Positions 6,321-7,776 of a DNA stretch of 7,776 bases are shown piece by piece (position 1 is the stretch's first letter; each line of letters opens with the position of its first letter). The stretch lies in the NCBI GenBank assembly GCA_029077775.1, contig JAQNCU010000122.1:1-7776 (forward strand). Direction: 5' to 3'. Position numbers and translations under genes: made by a program. Below the pieces are notes generated by a model. The model ran no database searches. It had not been told where the DNA came from and saw nothing but the letters and a program-made list of their open reading frames with translations. The stretch comes from Acidocella sp. (GTDB lineage: Bacteria; Pseudomonadota; Alphaproteobacteria; Acetobacterales; Acetobacteraceae).

Positions 6321-6354
6321 AATTTATTAAATTCATTTCATTTTACGTTCATTT
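6321..6354. repeat. AT-rich palindrome and TTCATTT repeats ahead of the radical SAM gene
   Basis: AATTTA-T-TAAATT (6321-6333) is a perfect 13-bp palindrome directly upstream of the ribosome binding site. Three copies of TTCATTT follow at 6332-6338, 6337-6343 and 6348-6354. The stretch contrasts sharply with the GC-rich surroundings. It may be an operator or an easily melted untranslated leader. Low base complexity makes chance symmetry quite possible. Confidence 0.35.
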
Positions 6355-6399
6355 ATCGCAACGCCCCTAGCCACCCGTCGCAACCCACCAACATCATCT

Positions 6400-6427
6400 T
6401 TGGACATCAACAGCTTGTCGTTATAAA
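6400..6427 (+). promoter_or_regulatory. Candidate sigma70-like promoter of the glycosyltransferase operon
   Basis: TTGGAC (6400-6405) and TATAAA (6422-6427) are 16 bases apart, close to consensus apart from a slightly short spacer. The predicted start near 6434 gives a leader of about 43 bases to GTG 6477. That leader crosses the LexA-type box and the opposing promoter of the radical SAM gene. Confidence 0.5.
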
Positions 6428-6447
6428 TTAAGCCAATCACCGCGATG

Positions 6448-6476
6448 TCTGTACGGAACATATAGCGAACATTCAA
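6448..6476 (-). promoter_or_regulatory. Candidate promoter of the radical SAM gene, overlapping the SOS box
   Basis: On the minus strand TTGAAT (6476-6471) and TACAGA (6453-6448) are separated by exactly 17 bases, and the GTTC-N7-GTTC repeat fills that spacer. The transcript would start near 6441 and have a leader of about 130 bases to ATG 6309. This geometry is typical of LexA-repressed promoters, where the repressor blocks polymerase directly. The elements are read by eye only. Confidence 0.5.
6456..6470 (-). promoter_or_regulatory. LexA (SOS) box of alphaproteobacterial type
   Basis: GAACATATAGCGAAC on the plus strand reads GTTC-N7-GTTC on the minus strand, the direct-repeat operator bound by LexA in Alphaproteobacteria. 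Both half-sites are perfect and the 7-base spacer is AT-rich. It lies in the -35/-10 spacer of the predicted radical SAM promoter and 6 bases before the GTG of the divergent glycosyltransferase. A GTTC-N7-GTTC match on either strand is expected about 0.24 times by chance in a window this size (uniform bases assumed), so the position adds much of the support. Confidence 0.6.
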
Positions 6477-7124
6477 GTGAAAAATCAGATATCCGTCATC
6501 ATTCCCACACTGAACGCCGCTGCCCACCTCCAGGCCTGCCTCGACGCCATCGCCGGGGCGGCTGAGGTCATCGTGGTCGATGGCGGCAGCACCGATGACA
6601 CGCTGGCCATTGCGCGCCGCGCCAATGCCCGCACCCTCACGGCGCCTCCGGGCCGTGGCGGCCAGATGCGCGTGGGCGCGGCGGCTGCCCAGTCGCCCTA
6701 TCTGTTGTTCCTGCACGCGGACACCATCCTCGGCCCCGGGTGGGCGCAGTCACCGCCAGCCGGGCAGGGGGGCTATTACCGGCTGCGCTTTGCCACGCCG
6801 CGCCGCGCCGCGCGGCGGCTGGAGGCCCTGGTGCGGCTGCGCTGCCGCCTGTTCGCGCTGCCCTACGGCGATCAGGCTCTGCTCATCGCCGCCGACCTCC
6901 TGGCACAAATCGGCGGTATCCCAGACCTACCGCTCATGGAGGATGTCGCCCTGGCCCGCCGTTTGGGCCGCGCCCGGCTCTGTCAGCTTCCCGCCACCGT
7001 CACCACCGCCGCCACGCGTTATACGCATGGTGGCTACATCATCCGCCCTTTGCGCAACGCCCTGTGCCTCGCACTTTATTTCGCGGGTTTGCCGGTCCGG
7101 TATATCAAAATGCTCTATGGCTAA
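6477..7124 (+). CDS. Family 2-type glycosyltransferase (TIGR04283-like)
   Basis: A 215-residue GT-A fold transferase. SVIIPTLNAAAHL (6-18) and VIVVDGGSTDDT (31-42) bind the nucleotide sugar; GRGGQMRVGAAAA (59-71) and LFLHADT (77-83) with the HAD motif replace the DxD metal site; LPYGDQALLI (128-137) and PLMEDVALARRL (152-163) carry the acceptor-side acidic residues Glu155 and Asp156. A hydrophobic C-terminal stretch (about 194-205) may touch the membrane. TIGR04283 members are often titled arsenosugar biosynthesis transferases, but no arsenic genes are visible here, so the substrate is unknown. The segment between GPGW and GGYYRL (86-103) looks some residues shorter than I expect for the family. 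GTG 6477 is the only usual start after a frame stop at 6429-6431; no Shine-Dalgarno is seen. It overlaps the next gene by 8 bases. Confidence 0.88.
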   Translation: MKNQISVIIPTLNAAAHLQACLDAIAGAAEVIVVDGGSTDDTLAIARRANARTLTAPPGRGGQMRVGAAAAQSPYLLFLHADTILGPGWAQSPPAGQGGYYRLRFATPRRAARRLEALVRLRCRLFALPYGDQALLIAADLLAQIGGIPDLPLMEDVALARRLGRARLCQLPATVTTAATRYTHGGYIIRPLRNALCLALYFAGLPVRYIKMLYG

Positions 7125-7710
7125 ACCTGTTCTCATCCTGTTCACCCGCGCCCCGCGTTTGGGCACCGTCAAACGCCGCCTCGCGCGCGATATCGGCACC
7201 GTCCCGGCCTTGCGCCTCTATCGCCACCTGCTCGGCCGCACCCTGCGCCGCCTCACGCCAATTCGCGGCATCGTTAAAATCATCCTGCGCACGCCAGATC
7301 GCGCATATCTTGCTCACCCGCCCGGCTGGGACACACTCAACCAGGGCCATGGCGATCTTGGCGCTCGAATGCTGGCCGCCTTCCGCCGCTTCCCCGGCCG
7401 CCAGGTGGTGCTCATCGGCGCGGACATCCCCGACCTCACCGCCGCCGACATCCGGGCCGCGATCCGGGCCTTAAAGCATCACCACGCGGTGTTCGGCCCG
7501 GCGCTGGATGGCGGCTTCTACCTGGTCGGCATGGGCAGCCTGCGCCCACCCACCCCCTTCGCCCTTGCCCGCTGGTCCAGCCCGCACGCTATGGCCGATA
7601 CGCTCCTGAATTTCAGGCATTTGCGTGTCGCCACCCTGCGCCCACTCATCGACATCGACAGCGCCGCCGACCTGGCTTTGTCATCAAACCGAAACCGCTT
7701 TGCCGGGTGA
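7117..7710 (+). CDS. DUF2064 / TIGR04282-family glycosyl- or nucleotidyltransferase-like protein
   Basis: A 197-residue GT-A-like protein. VLILFTRAPRLGTVKRRLAR (5-24) is the nucleotide-binding opening of the family (compare KxPxPGxVKTRL), NQGHGDLGARMLAAF (75-89) and VVLIGADIPDLT (97-108) carry the Asp pair, GPALDGGFYLVGM (127-139) is the most conserved block, and WSSPHAM (153-159) and IDIDSAADL (178-186) close it. The Arg-Arg after VK replaces the more usual Thr-Arg. The exact reaction is not established; relatives include MobA- and CofC-like transferases. The ATG at 7117 lies within the end of the preceding glycosyltransferase, overlapping by 8 bases, which shows co-translation and joint function, a pairing seen across many bacteria. 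The frame is open upstream to 6580, but that part is only a shadow of the first gene. Confidence 0.88.
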   Translation: MAKPVLILFTRAPRLGTVKRRLARDIGTVPALRLYRHLLGRTLRRLTPIRGIVKIILRTPDRAYLAHPPGWDTLNQGHGDLGARMLAAFRRFPGRQVVLIGADIPDLTAADIRAAIRALKHHHAVFGPALDGGFYLVGMGSLRPPTPFALARWSSPHAMADTLLNFRHLRVATLRPLIDIDSAADLALSSNRNRFAG

Positions 7711-7722
7711 CAAAGCCCGGCA
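7701..7722 (+). repeat. Inverted repeat over the 3' end of the DUF2064 gene
   Basis: TGCCGGG (7701-7707) and CCCGGCA (7716-7722) form a perfect 7-bp stem around an 8-base loop that contains the stop codon. No T-run follows, so it is not a standard intrinsic terminator, although it could slow polymerase or protect the 3' end. The rest of the window, 7723-7776, shows no gene. Confidence 0.4.
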
Positions 7723-7776
7723 TCGTGGCTAAGGGGAAAGGCCCATAACCCCCAGCGCCAGGCGGCCATATGAAAA

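Noticed and set aside
6333..6716. Minus-strand open frame across the divergent gap and into the glycosyltransferase, including a 24-codon leader-peptide-like ORF ending near 6336.
   Set aside because: The upstream part is antisense to a clear glycosyltransferase. The short leader ORF has no ribosome binding site and no feature of an attenuator, and the longer version starts upstream of the predicted transcription start.
6796..6822. GC-rich near-palindromic run of CCGCG units inside the glycosyltransferase.
   Set aside because: It encodes an Arg/Ala-rich segment in frame; such symmetry is common in GC-rich coding DNA.
7723..7776. ATG at 7770 as the start of a further gene.
   Set aside because: Only two codons are visible and there is no convincing ribosome binding site.

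Overview
The window looks like a chromosomal segment of a high-GC (roughly 60-65 % by eye) alphaproteobacterium. Three things point there: the rpmH-rnpA-yidD-yidC-engB-argB gene order, an alphaproteobacterial-type YidC with Lys in place of the E. coli groove Arg, and a GTTC-N7-GTTC direct repeat of the kind LexA binds in this class. A member of the Acetobacteraceae or a related Rhodospirillales lineage would fit, but that is an inference from gene order and protein style and was not tested by a search.

Left end (1-934, minus strand): a TVP38/TMEM64 (DedA-superfamily) membrane protein is followed, with a 4-base ATGA overlap, by the start of a class I FAD/NAD(P) disulfide oxidoreductase that runs off the window. 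They form a translationally coupled pair. The 153-base divergent gap to rpmH holds a good sigma70-like promoter for rpmH whose spacer is a perfect 19-bp palindrome.

Centre (1088-5184, plus strand): this is the ribosome, tRNA-processing and membrane-insertion cluster. It contains L34 (rpmH, GTG start), the RNase P protein (rnpA), the YidD membrane-insertion factor, the YidC insertase and the ribosome-assembly GTPase EngB/YihA, followed by N-acetylglutamate kinase (argB). Packing is tight: rnpA/yidD overlap by 4 bases, yidD and yidC are 5 bases apart, and engB starts 58 bases inside yidC. argB comes 51 bases later and may have its own weak promoter with a very short leader.

Right part (5194-7776): a minus-strand radical SAM protein of the PA0069/SplB-like family converges on argB with a 9-base gap. 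It diverges from a two-gene plus-strand operon made of a family 2-type glycosyltransferase (TIGR04283-like) and a DUF2064/TIGR04282 nucleotidyl- or glycosyltransferase-like protein, overlapping by 8 bases. The 167-base divergent region is strikingly AT-rich. It holds two predicted promoters that fire towards each other, and a perfect alphaproteobacterial SOS box (positions 6456-6470) lies exactly in the -35/-10 spacer of the promoter reading into the radical SAM gene. This suggests a damage-inducible radical SAM enzyme distantly related to spore photoproduct lyase and is the most interesting signal in the window. No mobile elements, CRISPR arrays, tRNA or rRNA genes were seen, and no gene-free stretch exceeds 300 bases.
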